The position numbers and the translations under genes are program-made. Below are positions 24,591 to 37,618 of a stretch of 64,000 nucleotides of DNA, piece by piece (the stretch's first letter is position 1; each line of letters opens with the position of its first letter). Origin of the DNA: Diphasiastrum complanatum. Its lineage: Eukaryota > Streptophyta > Lycopodiopsida > Lycopodiales > Lycopodiaceae. The stretch is from NCBI GenBank assembly GCA_029204225.1, contig CM055109.1, positions 24,848,723-24,912,722 on the forward strand, given 5' to 3'. Below the pieces are notes generated by a model. It saw only the letters and a program-made list of their open reading frames with translations. It was not told where the DNA came from and searched no databases.

Positions 24591-25421
24591 TGGAAAGGTC
24601 AAGCTTTCATAAGTCAAAGTTGTTATGCTCTTTCCATGCTTTAGAAATTTCAGATGGAAAACTGTACAGGCATAGATACTCCAACGGAGCAAATTGTAAA
24701 AGTTCCTATAAAAGAGGATAAAAGATCCTTCAAGGAGTTCACTCTTTATAGGAGTCTTATTGGCTCTCTTATTTGATTAAGAGTCACTAGGCCTGATCTA
24801 AGTTTTAGTGTGCACAAATTAAGCCAATACATGTAGGATCCAAAGATATGTCATTGGAAATTGGCAAAGAGAATCTTGAGATATGTATCTTCTACCTTAG
24901 ACTATGGATTGATCTATAAAGGAGGCGATTTAACTTTTGTTGAATTTTCAGACTCGTATTTTGCAAGAGACAGAGTGGATAGAAAATCCACAAGTGATTA
25001 CACCGTTTTCATTGGAGGGAATCTAGTTTTTTGGCTATCAAAGAAGCAAGCACCTATATCCTTGTCATTTTCTGAAACTGAGTACAAAGCTCTTACAATC
25101 ATAACTAAGGAAGTTTTGTGGATCAAGAGGCTACTTATGGAGCTAAAGTGTTATGGAGATGAAGACCTTCCAATTATCAATAATGATAACATTTCGGCTC
25201 ATGCTCTTGCAAACAATCTCGTATTCCATGCAAGGAGCAAACACATCGAGGTAGCTCATCACTTTGTAAGAGAGAAAGTAATTGGGAGAGAGATCTTATT
25301 GGAGCATGTTGGATCTTCAAATTTTGTTGTAGATCTTCTCACCAAGCCATTGCTCAAGAATGCATTTGCCAAGATGAGATCTAATCTTGGCTTAATCTCA
25401 AAGTCTATGGTGAATAGGTAG
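24591..25421 (+). pseudogene. Family A RT end and full RNase H (U0)
   Basis: A 186-codon open frame (24861-25421) follows TGA and TAG stops in the RT end. RNase H landmarks: FSDSYFARDRVDRKSTSDY, WLSKKQAPISLSFSETEYKA, NNDNISAHALANNLVFHA, SKHIEVAHHFVREKV and VVDLLTKPLLKNAF, ending SKSMVNR. Compared with family B RNase H, the second SDSD Asp is Tyr. This is the only right-array copy with DRKST, which matches functional relatives; all others have DRIST, as expected if U0 is the least changed. Confidence 0.88.
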
Positions 25422-25436
25422 ATATATTTCAAGGAG

Positions 25437-26187
25437 TGTGAAAAGCTGTAAAACATATCTTCATGTGTTGACTTTGGGGGCTATGCTCACCTTATTTCTT
25501 GTAAATATTTTACTATACATTAAGGTATGTGAAGTGAGTAGATAACCTTCTAGAATAGGTTGAATTTGAGTTAGGTAGATTCAATTATGATGTCATGCAA
25601 AATATTAGATGACACGCAATGTTAGTTAGAATGCATGCATGCAACATGCAAATCAATTTACATAATCTACACATGTCTAGGTAGGTTAGGGAGCTGACAT
25701 GCAATCAGTGCATGCAACATGCAAATCAGTTTACGTAATCTACACATGTCTAGGTAGCTTAGGGAGCTGACATGCAATCCATGCAACATCCATGCATGCA
25801 GTTTTACATGTGGATCTATGATATATGAGTTAACTGGAAGATGTGGATATTCCATACAAATCCAGTGTAGGAACTCAAGCCTCATTGATGTAGGAAAACT
25901 TTGGCTTGTTTTGCCCTATTGTGAATATTGAGATTTTGGTGTTTTGGGCTCATTCTCTACCCGAGTTTTTTGGTTATCATTTTAACTCGCTACCCGAGAG
26001 CAGGCTCTTTTCACCATAATGAGCACTTAGAATTATTTCTGATAACTATCTATCATAGTAAAGAGTTTTTCCAGTCTGTGGTATGCCATGGTGCTCTTGC
26101 CTTGGATTTTTCAACTAAACTGTTCTTTGATCATTCTCGTGCAAACACAACACCCCATAAAGATCCTGTAGTGTGCTAAAAACTTCA
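25437..26187 (+). repeat. Complete family A copia 3' LTR
   Basis: Starts TGTGAAAAGCTG right after a purine stretch (AAGGAG) downstream of the pol stop and ends AAAACTTCA. The minus-strand copy ends AACTTCACA next to its PBS, which fixes the 3' boundary and shows the TGTGAA/TTCACA inverted ends. It contains an internal direct repeat of about 80 bp (ACATGCAAATCARTTTAC at about 25647 and 25721). Length 751 bp. Confidence 0.85.
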
Positions 26188-27589
26188 TAATAAGTTGATT
26201 GGGGGTACTTTGTTGTAAACGTACTAGTTATCAACAGATATTTCCATTTTACTTTGACATCTAGTAACATCAAAGGTTTTGGTAATATCGTACTGGCGAC
26301 AATATAGTTGTTACAAACATTATTGATACCAATTCAGAGTTAGAAGTGTATATGTTTTACTTTGGTAACTGTAGCCAAGAATCTTAGAGCACTAAGATTG
26401 AACATTTCAAAGACCCTCAATAATTTTTACATTTCCTCGGTCTAATCGACGTAAATACCTTTTAGTTATAGTAGGTCTCTTAGGTTTCGTAATTGTTTGG
26501 ACAATGTTATATTTGCCCTACGAGATCAGAATTCAATTAATAGTAATCAATAGCAAATATGAAAATATTGACATATTGAACATGTGTTGGAAGAAAGATA
26601 AGAAGAAAGTCTACATAGCAGTTAGATCAAACTATTGATTACTTCTCGTAAAACTCATACATCAAATGACACACTCTTAGCTAGTTCTACTGCAGTGCGG
26701 TTTGTAAATGCAGCTTCAAAAATAACATGGCTGTTAACATGACATCAAATGACACATCTCACCTAGTTATAGTGCATAGAGGTTTGTAGACATTGCTTCA
26801 GAAATAACATGGATATTAACATGACCAGTCACTTGGCTAGGTTTACATCATTACATATCTACATCTTCGGAATAGTTTGGCCCCAATCAATAGAATTTGC
26901 CTTTATGATGTCAATTTTAATACATCATCGGACAAAGTTAGCTCATCTAAATATCACAAACAAAAAATCTAAATTGCACATTAAATGTATAATTTATCAT
27001 AAAGTAGGCCTCAACACACTTTGTAATTTACAATCATTCTCTAATTTGCCATTAATTTAAGTCATTTAGAATGAAATAGCATGGCATTTAGGATGAAATA
27101 GTAATTAATGTTTAATGATATAATTGGCCTATTCCATATTGAATTCAGATTCATTAAAAGAATTCTTGTTGAATTTCAGATTCTAGAAAATTGCACCATC
27201 ACTTAGATGCCTATCCTAGATCAATTTGCATTCAAAATAAGATTAAAGAACAACCAAACATTTTCAGTAATGAATGTAAAAATTTGCAGGTTTGGGACTT
27301 CTATGAGGATTCCTTTGGGGATGCATAAAAACCCATGAAAACCATTAAAAATCAATATTCAGTCATCAAAAGTTTGTAGATTAAGTCATAAACCTGGTAA
27401 TCCTTAAAAGGTTTGCCACAAAAAACAACAACTCTATCCTATGTAGTGATATTCCAAAAAATCAACAAACATTTGAAAAATTAAAAAATAAACAAATAAA
27501 CAAGTAAACATAGATGAATATGCGTGGAAAGAATCTCAACACCCAGAAAATGACCTATGCTGGATCTCTACAATATGTGATGAGTTAAA
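26188..27589 (+). repeat. Block H of U0
   Basis: Non-coding host-derived block homologous to 17380-18850 in S1 and to the reversed H parts of S2 and S3. The first ~36 bp (TAATAAGTTGATTGGGGG) is absent from S1-S3 and marks the LTR/H join. A short ORF here recurs in S1-S3 without evidence of coding. Confidence 0.8.
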
Positions 27590-28429
27590 AATTGACTTTT
27601 GAAAGGTCAAGCTTTCATAAGTCAAAGTGGTTATGCTCTTTCCATGCGTAAGAAATTTCAAATGGAAAACTGTAAAGGCATAGATACTCCAACGGAGCAA
27701 ATTGTAAAAGTTCCTATAAAAGAGGATAAAAGATCCTTCAAGGAGTTCACTCTTTATAGGAGTGTTATTGGCTCTCTTATTTGATTAAGAGTCACTAGGC
27801 CTGATCTAAGTTTTAGTGTGCAAAAATTAAGCCAATACATGTAGGATCCAAAGATATGTCATTGGAAATTGGCAAAGAGAATCTTGAGATATGTATCTTC
27901 TACCTTAGACTATGGATTGATCTATAAAGGAGGCGATCTAACTTTTGTTGCATTTTCAGACTCGTATTTTGCAAGAGACAGAGTGGATAGAATATCCACA
28001 AGTGATTACACCATTTTCATTGGAGAGAATCTAGTTTTTTGGCTATCAAAGAAGCAAGCACCTATATCCTTGTCATTTTCTGAAGCTGAGTACAAAGCTC
28101 TTACAATCATAACTAAGGAAGTTTTGTGGATCAAGAGGCTACTTATGGAGCTAAAGTGTTATGGAGATGAAGACCTTCCAATTATCAATAATGATAACAT
28201 TTCGGCTCATGCTCTTGCAAACAATCTCGTATTCCATGCAAGGAGCAAACACATTGAGGTAGCTGATCACTTTGTAAGAGAGAAAGTAATTGGGAGAGAG
28301 ATCTTATTGGAGCATGTTGGATCTTCAAATTGTGTTGTAGATCTTCTCACCAAGCCATTGCTCAAGAATGCATTTGCCAAGATGAGATCTAATCTTGGCT
28401 TAATCTCAAAGTCTATGGTGAATAGGTAG
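27590..28429 (+). pseudogene. Family A RT end and full RNase H (U1)
   Basis: Complete RNase H C-terminus (VVDLLTKPLLKNAF, SKSMVNR) as in U0, but with DRIST like the later units and SFSEAEYKA. The same TGA and TAG stops occur in the RT part. A bridge between U0 and the deleted units. Confidence 0.88.
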
Positions 28430-29738
28430 ATATATTTCCAGGAGTGTGAAAAGCTGTAAAACATATCTTCATGTGTTGACTTTGGGGGCTATGCTCACCT
28501 TATTTCTTGTAAATATTTTACTGTACATTAAGGTATGTGAAGTGAGTAGATCACCTTCTAGAATACGTTGAATTTGAGCTAGGTAGATTCAATTATGATG
28601 TCATGCAAAATATTAGATGTCACGCAATGTTAGTTAGAATGCATGCATGCAACATGCAAATCAATTTACATAATCTACACATGTCTAGGTAGGTTAGGGA
28701 GCTGACATGCAATCAGTGCATGCAACATGCAAATCAGTTTACATAATCTACACATGTCTAGGTAGCTTAGGGAGCTGACATGCAATCCATGCAACATCCA
28801 TGCATGCAGTTCTACATGTGGATCTATGATATATGAGTTGACTGGAAGATGTGGACATTCCATGCAAATCCACTGTAGGAACTCAAGCCTCATTGATGTA
28901 GGAAAACTTTGGCATTGTCAAGATAGAGGTTTGTAGACATTGCTTCAGAAATAACATGGATATTAACATGACCAGTCACTTCGCTACGTTTACTTCATTA
29001 CATATCTACATCTTCGAAATAGTTTGGCCCCAATTAATAGAATTTGCCTTTACGATGTCAATTTTAATACATCGGACAAAGTTAGCTCATTTAATCTTCT
29101 ATATCATATAGAAAAAAACTGACCTGCACATTAAATGTATAATTTATTACAAAGTAGGGCTCAACACAATTTGTAATTTACAATCATTCTCTAATTTGCC
29201 ATTAATTTAAGTCATTTAGAATGAAATAGAATGGCATTTAGAATGAAATAGTAATTAATGTTTAATGATATAATTGGCCTATTCCCTTATCAATTTAGAT
29301 TCATTAAAAGAATTCTTGTTGAATTTGAGATTCTGAAAATTGCACCATCACTTAGATGCCTATCCTAGATCAATTTGCATTCAAAATAAGATTAAAGAAC
29401 AACCAAACATTTTCAGTAATGAATGTAAAAATTTGTAGGTTTGGGACTTCTATGAGGATTCCTTTGGGGATGCATAAAAACCCATGAAAACCATCAAAAA
29501 TCAATATTCAGTCATCAAAAGTTTGTAGATTAAGTCATAAATCTGGTAATCCTTAAAAGGTTTGCCACAAAAAACACAAACTCTATCCTATGTAGTGAGA
29601 TTCCAAAAAATCAACAAACATTTGCAAAACTAAAAAATAAACAAATAAACAAGTAAACATAGATGAATATGCGTGGAAAGAATCTCAACACCCAAAAAAT
29701 GACGTATGCTGGATCTCTACAACATGTGATGAGTTAAA
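27590..29738 (+). repeat. Array unit U1 (2149 bp, LTR-H deletion)
   Basis: Has complete RNase H like U0, LTR 28445-28914 and H 28915-29738. About 860 bp is missing between the middle of the LTR (TTTGGC) and the middle of H (ATAGAGGTTTGTAGACATTG). This deletion differs from the ~580-bp one in the later units, so it is an independent event. Confidence 0.88.
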
Positions 29739-30399
29739 AATTGACTTTTGGAAAGGTCAAGCTTTCATAAGTCAAAGTGGTTATGCTCTTTCCATGCTTA
29801 AGAAATTTCAAATGGAAAACTGTAAAGGCATGGATACTCCAACGGAGCAAATTGTAAAAGTTCCTATAAAGGAGGATAAAAGATCCTTCAAGGAGTTCAC
29901 TCTTTATAGGAGTCTTATTGGCTCTCTTGTTTGATTAAGAGTCACTAGGCTTGATCTAAGTTTTAGTGTGCACAAATTAAGCCAATACATGTAGGATCCA
30001 AAGATATGTCATTGGAAATTGGCAAAGAGAATCTTGAGATATGTATCTTCTACCTTAGACTATGGATTGATCTATAAAGGAGGCGATCTAACTTTTGTTG
30101 CATTTTCAGACTCGTATTTTGCAAGAGACAGAGTGGATAGAATATCCACAAGTGATTACACCGTTTTCATTGGAGGGAATCTAGTTTTTTGGCTATCAAA
30201 GAAGCAAGCACCTATATCCTTGTCATTTTGTGAAGCTGAGTACAAAGCTCTTACAATCATAACTAAGGAAGTTTTGTGGATCAAGAGGCTACTTATGGAG
30301 CTAAAGTGTTATGGAGATGAAGACCTTCCAATTATCAATAGTGATAACATTTCGGCTCATGCAACATCCATGCATGCAGTTTTACATGTGGATCTATGA
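29739..30399 (+). pseudogene. Truncated RNase H fragment (U2)
   Basis: 126-codon frame 30019-30399 ending in the chimeric LTR-encoded tail. SFCEAEYKA and NSDNISAHA variants. RT part has TGA after GSLV and TAG in QYM-DPK. Confidence 0.88.
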
Positions 30400-32168
30400 T
30401 ATATGAGTTAACTGGAAGATGTGGACATTCCATGCAAATCCACTCTAGGAACTCAAGCCTCATTGATGTAGGAAAACTTTGGCTTGTTTTGCCATATTGT
30501 GAATATTGAGATTTTGGTGTTTTGGGCTCATTCTCTACTCGAGTTTTTTGGTTATCATTTTATCTCCTACCCGAGAGCAGGCTCTTTTCCCCATAATGAG
30601 CACTTAGAATTATTTCTGATAACTATCTATCATAGTAGAGAGTTTTTCCAGTCTGTGGTATGCCATTGTGCTCTTGCCTTGCATTTTTCAACTAAACTGT
30701 TCTTTGATCATTCTCGTGCAAACACAACATCCCATAAAGATCTTGTAGTGTGCTAAAAACTTCATAATAAGTTGATTGGGGGTACTTTGTTGTAAACGTA
30801 CTAGTTATCAACAGATATTTTCGTTTTACTTCGACATCTAGTAAACTCAAAGGTTTTGGTAATATCGTATTGGCGACAATATAGTTGTTACAAACATTAT
30901 TGATACCAATTCAGAGTTAAAAGTGTATATATCTTACTTTGGTAATTGTAGCCAAGAATCTTAGAGCACTAAGATTGAACATTTCAAAGACCCTCAATAA
31001 TTTTTACATTTCCTCGGTCTAATCGACGTAAATACCTTTTAGTTATAGTAGGTCTCTTAGGTTTCATAATTGTTTGGACAATGTTATATTTGCCCTACGA
31101 GATCAGAATTCAATTAATAGTAATCAATAGAAAATATGAAAATATTGACATATTGAACATGTGTTGGAAGAAAGATAAGAAGAAAGTCTACATAGCAGTT
31201 AGATCAAACTATTGATTACTTCTCGTAAAACTCATACATCAAATGATACACTCTTAGCTAGTTATACTGCAGTGCGGTTTGTAAATGCAGCTTCAAAAAT
31301 AACATGGCTGTTAACATGACATCAAATGACACATCTCACCTAGTTATAGTGCATAGAGGTTTGTAGACATTGCTTCAGAAATAACATGGATATTAACATG
31401 ACCAGTCACTTGGGTAGGCTTACATCATTACATATCTACATCTTCGAAATAGTTTGGCCCCAATCAATAGAATTGCCTTTATGATGTCAATTTTAATACA
31501 TCGAACAAAGTTAGCTCATTTAATCTTCTATATCATGTAGAAAAAAACTGACCTGCACATTAAATGTATAATTTATTACAAAGTAGGGCTCAACACACTT
31601 TGTAATTTACAGTCATTCTCTAATTTGCCATTAATCTAAGTCATTTAGAATGAAATAGAATGGCATTTAGGATGAAATAGTAATTAATGTTTAATGATAT
31701 AATTGGCCTATTCCCTTATCAATTTAGATTCATTAAAAGAATTCTTGTTGAATTTGAGATTCTGGAAAATTGCACCATCACTTAGATGCCTATCCTAGAT
31801 CAATCTGCATTCAAAATAAGATTAAAGAACAACCAAACATTTTCAGTAATGAGTGTAAAAATTTGCAGGTTTGGGACTTCTATGAGGATTCCTTTGGGGA
31901 TGCATAAAAACCCATGAAAACCATTAAAAATCAATATTCAGTCATCAAAAGTTTGTAGATTAAGTCATAAATCTGGTAATCCTTAAAAGGTTTGCCACAA
32001 AAAACACAAACTCTATCCTATGTAGTGAGATTCCAAAAAATCAACAAACATTTGCAAAACTAAAAAATAAACAAATAAACAAGTAAACATAGATGAATAT
32101 GCGTGGAAAGAATCTCAACACCCAAAAAATGACGTATGCTGGATCTCTACAACATGTGATGAGTTAAA
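29739..32168 (+). repeat. Array unit U2 (2430 bp)
   Basis: First right-array unit with the ~580-bp deletion that fuses RNase H (NISAHA) to the LTR. Copia 29739-30365, LTR fragment about 30362-30764, H 30765-32168. The LTR fragment has small differences, for example TCTCCTACCC (GC lost from the TCTCGCTACCC seen elsewhere). Confidence 0.9.
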
Positions 32169-32829
32169 AATTGACTTTTGGAAAGGTCAAGCTTTCATAA
32201 GTCAAAGTGGTTATGCTCTTTCCATGCTTAAGAAATTTCAAATGGAAAACTGTAAAGGCATGGATACTCCAACGGAGCAAATTGTAAAAGTTCCTATAAA
32301 GGAGGATAAAAGATCCTTCAAGGAGTTCACTCTTTATAGGAGTCTTATTGGCTCTCTTGTTTGATTAAGAGTCACTAGGCTTGATCTAAGTTTTAGTGTG
32401 CACAAATTAAGCCAATACATGTAGGATCCAAAGATATGTCATTGGAAATTGGCAAAGAGAATCTTGAGATATGTATCTTCTACCTTAGACTATGGATTGA
32501 TCTATAAAGGAGGCGATCTAACTTTTGTTGCATTTTCAGACTCGTATTTTGCAAGAGACAGAGTGGATAGAATATCCACAAGTGATTACACCGTTTTCAT
32601 TGGAGGGAATCCAGTTTTTTGGCTATCAAAGAAGCAAGCACCTATATCCTTGTCATTTTGTGAAGCTGAGTACAAAGCTCTTACAATCATAACTAAGGAA
32701 GTTTTGTGGATCAAGAGGCTACTTATGGAGCTAAAGTGTTATGGAGATAAAGACCTTCCAATTATCAATAATGATAACATTTCGGCTCATGCAACATCCA
32801 TGCATGCAGTTTTACATGTGGATCTATGA
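32169..32829 (+). pseudogene. Truncated RNase H fragment (U3)
   Basis: 126-codon frame 32449-32829 with private changes GGNPVFW and YGDKD relative to the other units. Same two stops upstream. Confidence 0.88.
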
Positions 32830-34600
32830 TATATGAGTTAACTGGAAGATGTGGACATTCCATGCAAATCCACTCTAGGAACTCAAGCCTCATTGATGTA
32901 GGAAAACTTTGGCTTGTTTTGCCATATTGTGAATATTGAGATTTTGGTGTTTTGGGCTCATTCTCTACCCGAGTTTTTTGGTTATCATTTTATCTCGCTA
33001 CCCGAGAGCAGACTCTTTTCCCCATAATGAGCACTTAGAATTATTTCTGATAACTATCTATCATAGTAGAGAGTTTTTTCAGTCTGTGGTATGCCATTGT
33101 GCTCTTGCCTTGCATTTTTCAACTAAACTGTTCTTTGATCATTCTCGTGCAAACACAACATCCCATAAAGATCTTGTAGTGTGCTAAAAACTTCATAATA
33201 AGTTGATTGGGGGTACTTTGTTGTAAACGTACTAGTTATCAACAAATATTTTCGTTTTACTTCGACATCTAGTAAACTCAAAGGTTTTGGTAATATCGTA
33301 TTGGCGACAATATAGTTGTTACAAACATTATTGATACAAATTCAGAGTTAAAAGTGTATATATCTTACTTTGGTAATTGTAGCCAAGAATCTTAGAGCAC
33401 TAAGATTGAACATTTCAAAGACCCTCAATAATTTTTACATTTCCTCGGTCTAATCGACGTAAATACCTTTTAGTTATAGTAGGTCTCTTAGGTTTCATAA
33501 TTGTTTGGACAATGTTATATTTGCCCTCCGAAATCAGAATTCAATTAATAGTAATCAATAGCAAATATGAAAATATTGACATATTGAACATGTGTTGGAA
33601 GAAAGATAAGAAAAAAGTCTACATAGCAGTTAGATCAAACTATTGATTACTTCTCGTAAAACTCATACATCAAATGATACACTCTTAGCTAGTTATACTG
33701 CAGTACGGTTTGTAAATGCAGCTTCAAAAATAACATGGCTGTTAACATGACATCAAATGACACATCTCACCTAGTTATAGTGCATAGAGGTTTGTAGACA
33801 TTGCTTCAGAAATAACATGGATATTAACATGACCAGTCACTTGGCTAGGTTTACATCATTACATATCTACATCTTCGAAATAGTTTGGCCCCAATCAATA
33901 GAATTTGCCTTTATGATGTCAATTTTAATACATCGAACAAAGTTAGCTCATTTAATCTTCTATATCATGTAGAAAAAAACTGACCTGCACATTAAATGTA
34001 TAATTTATTACAAAGTAGGGCTCAACACAATTTGTAACTTACAATCATTCTCTAATTTGCCATTAATTTAAGTCATTTAGAATGAAATAGAATGGCATTT
34101 ACAATGAAATAGTAATTAATGTTTAATGATATAATTGGCCTATTCCCTTATCAATTTAGATTCATTAAAAGAATTCTTGTTGAATTTGAGATTCTGGAAA
34201 ATTGCACCATCACTTAGATGCCTATCCTAGATCAATTTGCATTCAAAATAAGATTAAAGAACAACCAAACATTTTCAGTAATGAATGTAAAAATTTGCAG
34301 GTTTGGGACTTCTATGAGGATTCCTTTGGGGATGCATAAAAACCCATGAAAACCAGTAAAAATCAATATTCAGTCATCAAAAGTTTGTAGATTAAGTCAT
34401 AAATCTGGTAATCCTTAAAAGGTTTGCCACAAAAAACACAAACTCTATCCTATGTAGTGAGATTCCGAAAAATCAACAAACATTTGCAAAACTAGAAAAT
34501 AAACAAATAAACAAGTAAACATAGATGAATATGCGTGGAAAGAATCTCAACACCCAAAAAATGACGTATGCTGGATCTCTACAACATGTGATGAGTTAAA
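32169..34600 (+). repeat. Array unit U3 (2432 bp)
   Basis: Same structure as U2: copia 32169-32795, LTR fragment about 32790-33195, H 33196-34600. It has the same length as the left-array units. Confidence 0.9.
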
Positions 34601-35261
34601 AATTGACTTTTGGAAAGGTCAAGCTTTCATAAGTCAAAGTGGTTATGCTCTTTCCATGCTTAAGAAATTTCAAATGGAAAACTGTAAAGGCATGGATTCT
34701 CCAACGGAGCAAATTGTAAAAGTTCCTATAAAGGAGGATAAAAGATCCTTCAAGGAGTTCACTCTTTATAGGAGTCTTATTGGCTCTCTTATTTGATTAA
34801 GAGTCACTAGGCTTGATCTAAGTTTTAGTGTGCACAAATTAAGCCAATACATGTAGGATCCAAAGATATGTCATTGGAAATTGGCAAAGAGAATCTTGAG
34901 ATATGTATCTTCTACCTTAGACTATGGATTGATCTATAAAGGAGGCGATCTAACTTTTGTTGCATTTTCAGACTCGTATTTTGCAAGAGACAGAGTGGAT
35001 AGAATATCCACAAGTGATTACACCGTTTTCATTGGAGGGAATCTAGTTTTTTGGCTATCAAAGAAGCAAGCACCTATATCCTTGTCATTTTGTGAAGCTG
35101 AGTACAAAGCTCTTACAATCATAACTAAGGAAGTTTTGTGGATCAAGAGGCTACTTATGGAGCTAAAGTGTTATGGAGATGAAGACCTTCCAATTATCAA
35201 TAATGATAACATTTCGGCTCATGCAACATCCATGCATGCAGTTTTACATGTGGATCTATGA
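34601..35261 (+). pseudogene. Truncated RNase H fragment (U4)
   Basis: 126-codon frame 34881-35261 with no private amino-acid change in the open part. RT part shows TGA after GSLI and TAG in QYM-DPK. Confidence 0.88.
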
Positions 35262-37010
35262 TATATGAGTTAACTGGAAGATGTGGACATTCCATGCAAA
35301 TCCACTCTAGGAACTCAAGCCTCATTGATGTAGGAAAACTTTGGCTTGTTTTGCCATATTGTGAATATTGAGATTTTGGTGTTTTGGGCTCATTCTCTAC
35401 CCGAGTTTTTTGGTTATCATTTTATCTCGCTACCCGAGAGCAGGCTCTTTTCCGCATAATGAGCACTTAGAATTATTTCTGATAACTATCTATCATAGTA
35501 GAGAGTTTTTCCAGTCTGTGGTATGCCATTGTGCTCTTGCCTTGCATTTTTCAACTAAACTGTTCTTTGATCATTCTCGTGCAAACACAACATCCCATAA
35601 AGATCTTGTAGTGTGCTAAAAACTTCATAATAAGTTGATTGGGGGTACTTTGTTGTAAACGTACTAGTTATCAACAGATATTTTCGTTTTACTTCGACAT
35701 CTAGTAAACTCAAAGGTTTTGGTAATATCGTATTGGCGACAATATAGTTGTTACAAACATTATTGATACCAATTCAGAGTTAAAAGTGTATATATCTTAC
35801 TTTGGTAATTGTAGCCAAGAATCTTAGAGCACTAAGATTGAACATTTCAAAGACCCTCAATAATTTTTACATTTCCTCGGTCTAATCGACGTAAATACCT
35901 TTTAGTTATAGTAGGTCTCTTAGGTTTCATAATTGTTTGGACAATGTTATATTTGCCCTACGAGATCAGAATTCAATTAATAGTAATCAATAGCAAATAT
36001 GAAAATATTGACATATTGAACATGTGTTGGAAGAAAGATAAGAAGAAAGTCTACATAGCAGTTAGATCAAACTATTGATTACTTCTCGTAAAACTCATAC
36101 ATCAAATGATACACTCTTAGCTAGTTATACTGCAGTGCGGTTTGTAAATGCAGCTTCAAAAATAACATGGCTGTTAACATGACATCAAATGACACATCTC
36201 ACCTAGTTATAGTGCATAGAGGTTTGTAGACATTGCTTCAGAAATAACATGGATATTAACATGACCAGTCACTTGGCTAGGTTTACATCATTACATATCT
36301 ACATCTTCGAAATAGTTTGGCCCCAATCAATAGAATTTGCCTTTATGATGTCAATTTTAATACATCGAACAAAGTTAGCTCATTTAATCTTCTATATCAT
36401 GTAGAAAAAAACTGACCTGCACATTAAATGTATAATTTATTACAAAGTAGGGCTCAACACACTTTAAACTGACCTGCACATTAAATGTATAATTTATTAC
36501 AAAGTAGGGCTCAACACAATTTGTAACTTACAATCATTCTCTAATTTGCCATTAATTTAAGTCATTTAGAATGAAATAGAATGGCATTTACAATGAAATA
36601 GTAATTAATGTTTAATGATATAATTGGCCTATTCCCTTATCAATTTAGATTCATTAAAAGAATTCTTGTTGAATTTGAGATTCTGGAAAATTGCACCATC
36701 ACTTAGATGCCTATCCTAGATCAATTTGCATTCAAAATAAGATTAAAGAACAACCAAACATTTTCAGTAATGAATGTAAAAATTTGCAGGTTTGGGACTT
36801 CTATGAGGATTCCTTTGGGGATGCATAAAAACCCATGAAAACCATTAAGAATCAATATTCAGTCATCAAAAGTTTGTAGATTAAGTCATAAATCTGGTAA
36901 TCCTTAAAAGGTTTGCCACAAAAAACACAAACTCTATCCTATGTAGTGAGATTCCGAAAAATCAACAAACATTTGCAAAACTAGAAAATAAACAAATAAA
37001 CAAGTAAACA
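34601..37010 (+). repeat. Array unit U4, cut by S2
   Basis: Copia 34601-35225, LTR fragment about 35222-35627, H 35628-37010. H carries a private tandem duplication of about 58 bp (AAACTGACCTGCACATTAAA occurs at about 36406 and 36464). The H end is replaced at about 37010 (after AAACAAGTAAACA) by the inverted S2 segment. Confidence 0.88.
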
Positions 37011-37133
37011 CACGAATGTCCAGTGGAAGCCAGCAATGACTGTGCCAGCTGAGCTTCAAAGGTCCTTGCGTGGCAAACGAGGGAATGCACATTCATTTTA
37101 GATTTTTGCAATCTGTAATTTAATATTCCAAAA

Positions 37134-37518
37134 TCACGAGCAAGACTCAGACCATGACACTTTAGCTATGCAATCAAAAGAATTAGCGGAGAAAGAAGGT
37201 TTAGCCTTACATCCAAGTCCAATTTTCACGTCCATATCTGCAGGTTGGTTGCAGGTTGGCTGCCTGCAATGCAATGCCCTCCCTTCTTGTGAAATCACAG
37301 ATATATTTGGTTTGTTCAGTTGCAGTGAGATTATACGACCAACTGAGACCACTGCGCACCACATGGACGCCCAAAGATTTAGTCCCATCTGAACAACTCG
37401 TTGTTATGAAATCATCACATAGGTTTGTTACGCTAAAGGAAGCGTCTAGAGACGAAGTGAAAGACACCTGAAGTAGAAACAAGGTGGCAAACATAGAGAA
37501 TAAGTGAATGATCGCCAT
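37134..37518 (-). pseudogene. SPH-like secreted protein gene copy (S2), probably frameshifted
   Basis: The best preserved of the three copies. ATG at 37518 gives MAIIHLFSMFATLFLLQVSF (signal peptide), then SVTNLCDD, SDGTKSLGVHVV, GLSWSYNLTATEQ and KYICDFTRREG, and stops at 37207. The C-terminal block shared with S1 (ANSFDCIAKVSWSESCS, stop at 37134-37136) is one frame away, separated by a 10-bp tandem duplication (CCAACCTGCA twice) absent from S1. The resemblance to S-protein homologues rests on the LGVHV, SWSYNL and YICDF signatures and small secreted size. It is either a 104-residue protein with an altered tail or a pseudogene; I favour the latter. Confidence 0.45.
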
Positions 37519-37542
37519 AGAGAGAGAGAGAGAGATCATGCG

Positions 37543-37618
<76 letters not shown>

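Larger units (their letters stand above)
20940..26187 (+). mobile_element. Copia family A element, 5'-truncated and decayed
   Basis: Ty1/copia order gag, protease, integrase, RT, RNase H, followed by a polypurine-like GGAG and a complete 751-bp 3' LTR. The left end starts inside the untranslated leader: 20940-21140 matches the leader of the minus-strand copy at 61190-61390, and neither 5' LTR nor PBS is present. Many stops and frameshifts. Its distal part (from 24591) is the source sequence of the tandem array units. Confidence 0.9.
24591..27589 (+). repeat. Array unit U0, the founder-length unit (about 3.0 kb)
   Basis: Runs from inside family A RT (AATTGACTTTTGG) through RNase H, the complete 3' LTR and H, to the H end where the next copia fragment starts with the same AATTGAC. 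Length is 2999 bp, against about 2431 for the derived units. The coding part still has full RNase H and LTR, so this is the undeleted form. Confidence 0.88.

Noticed and set aside
25667-25885. 72-codon minus ORF in the LTR with repeated ACATGTCTAGGTAG blocks (also 28675-28893)
   Set aside because: The repeats are the internal direct duplication of the family A LTR, and the ORF is antisense LTR sequence.
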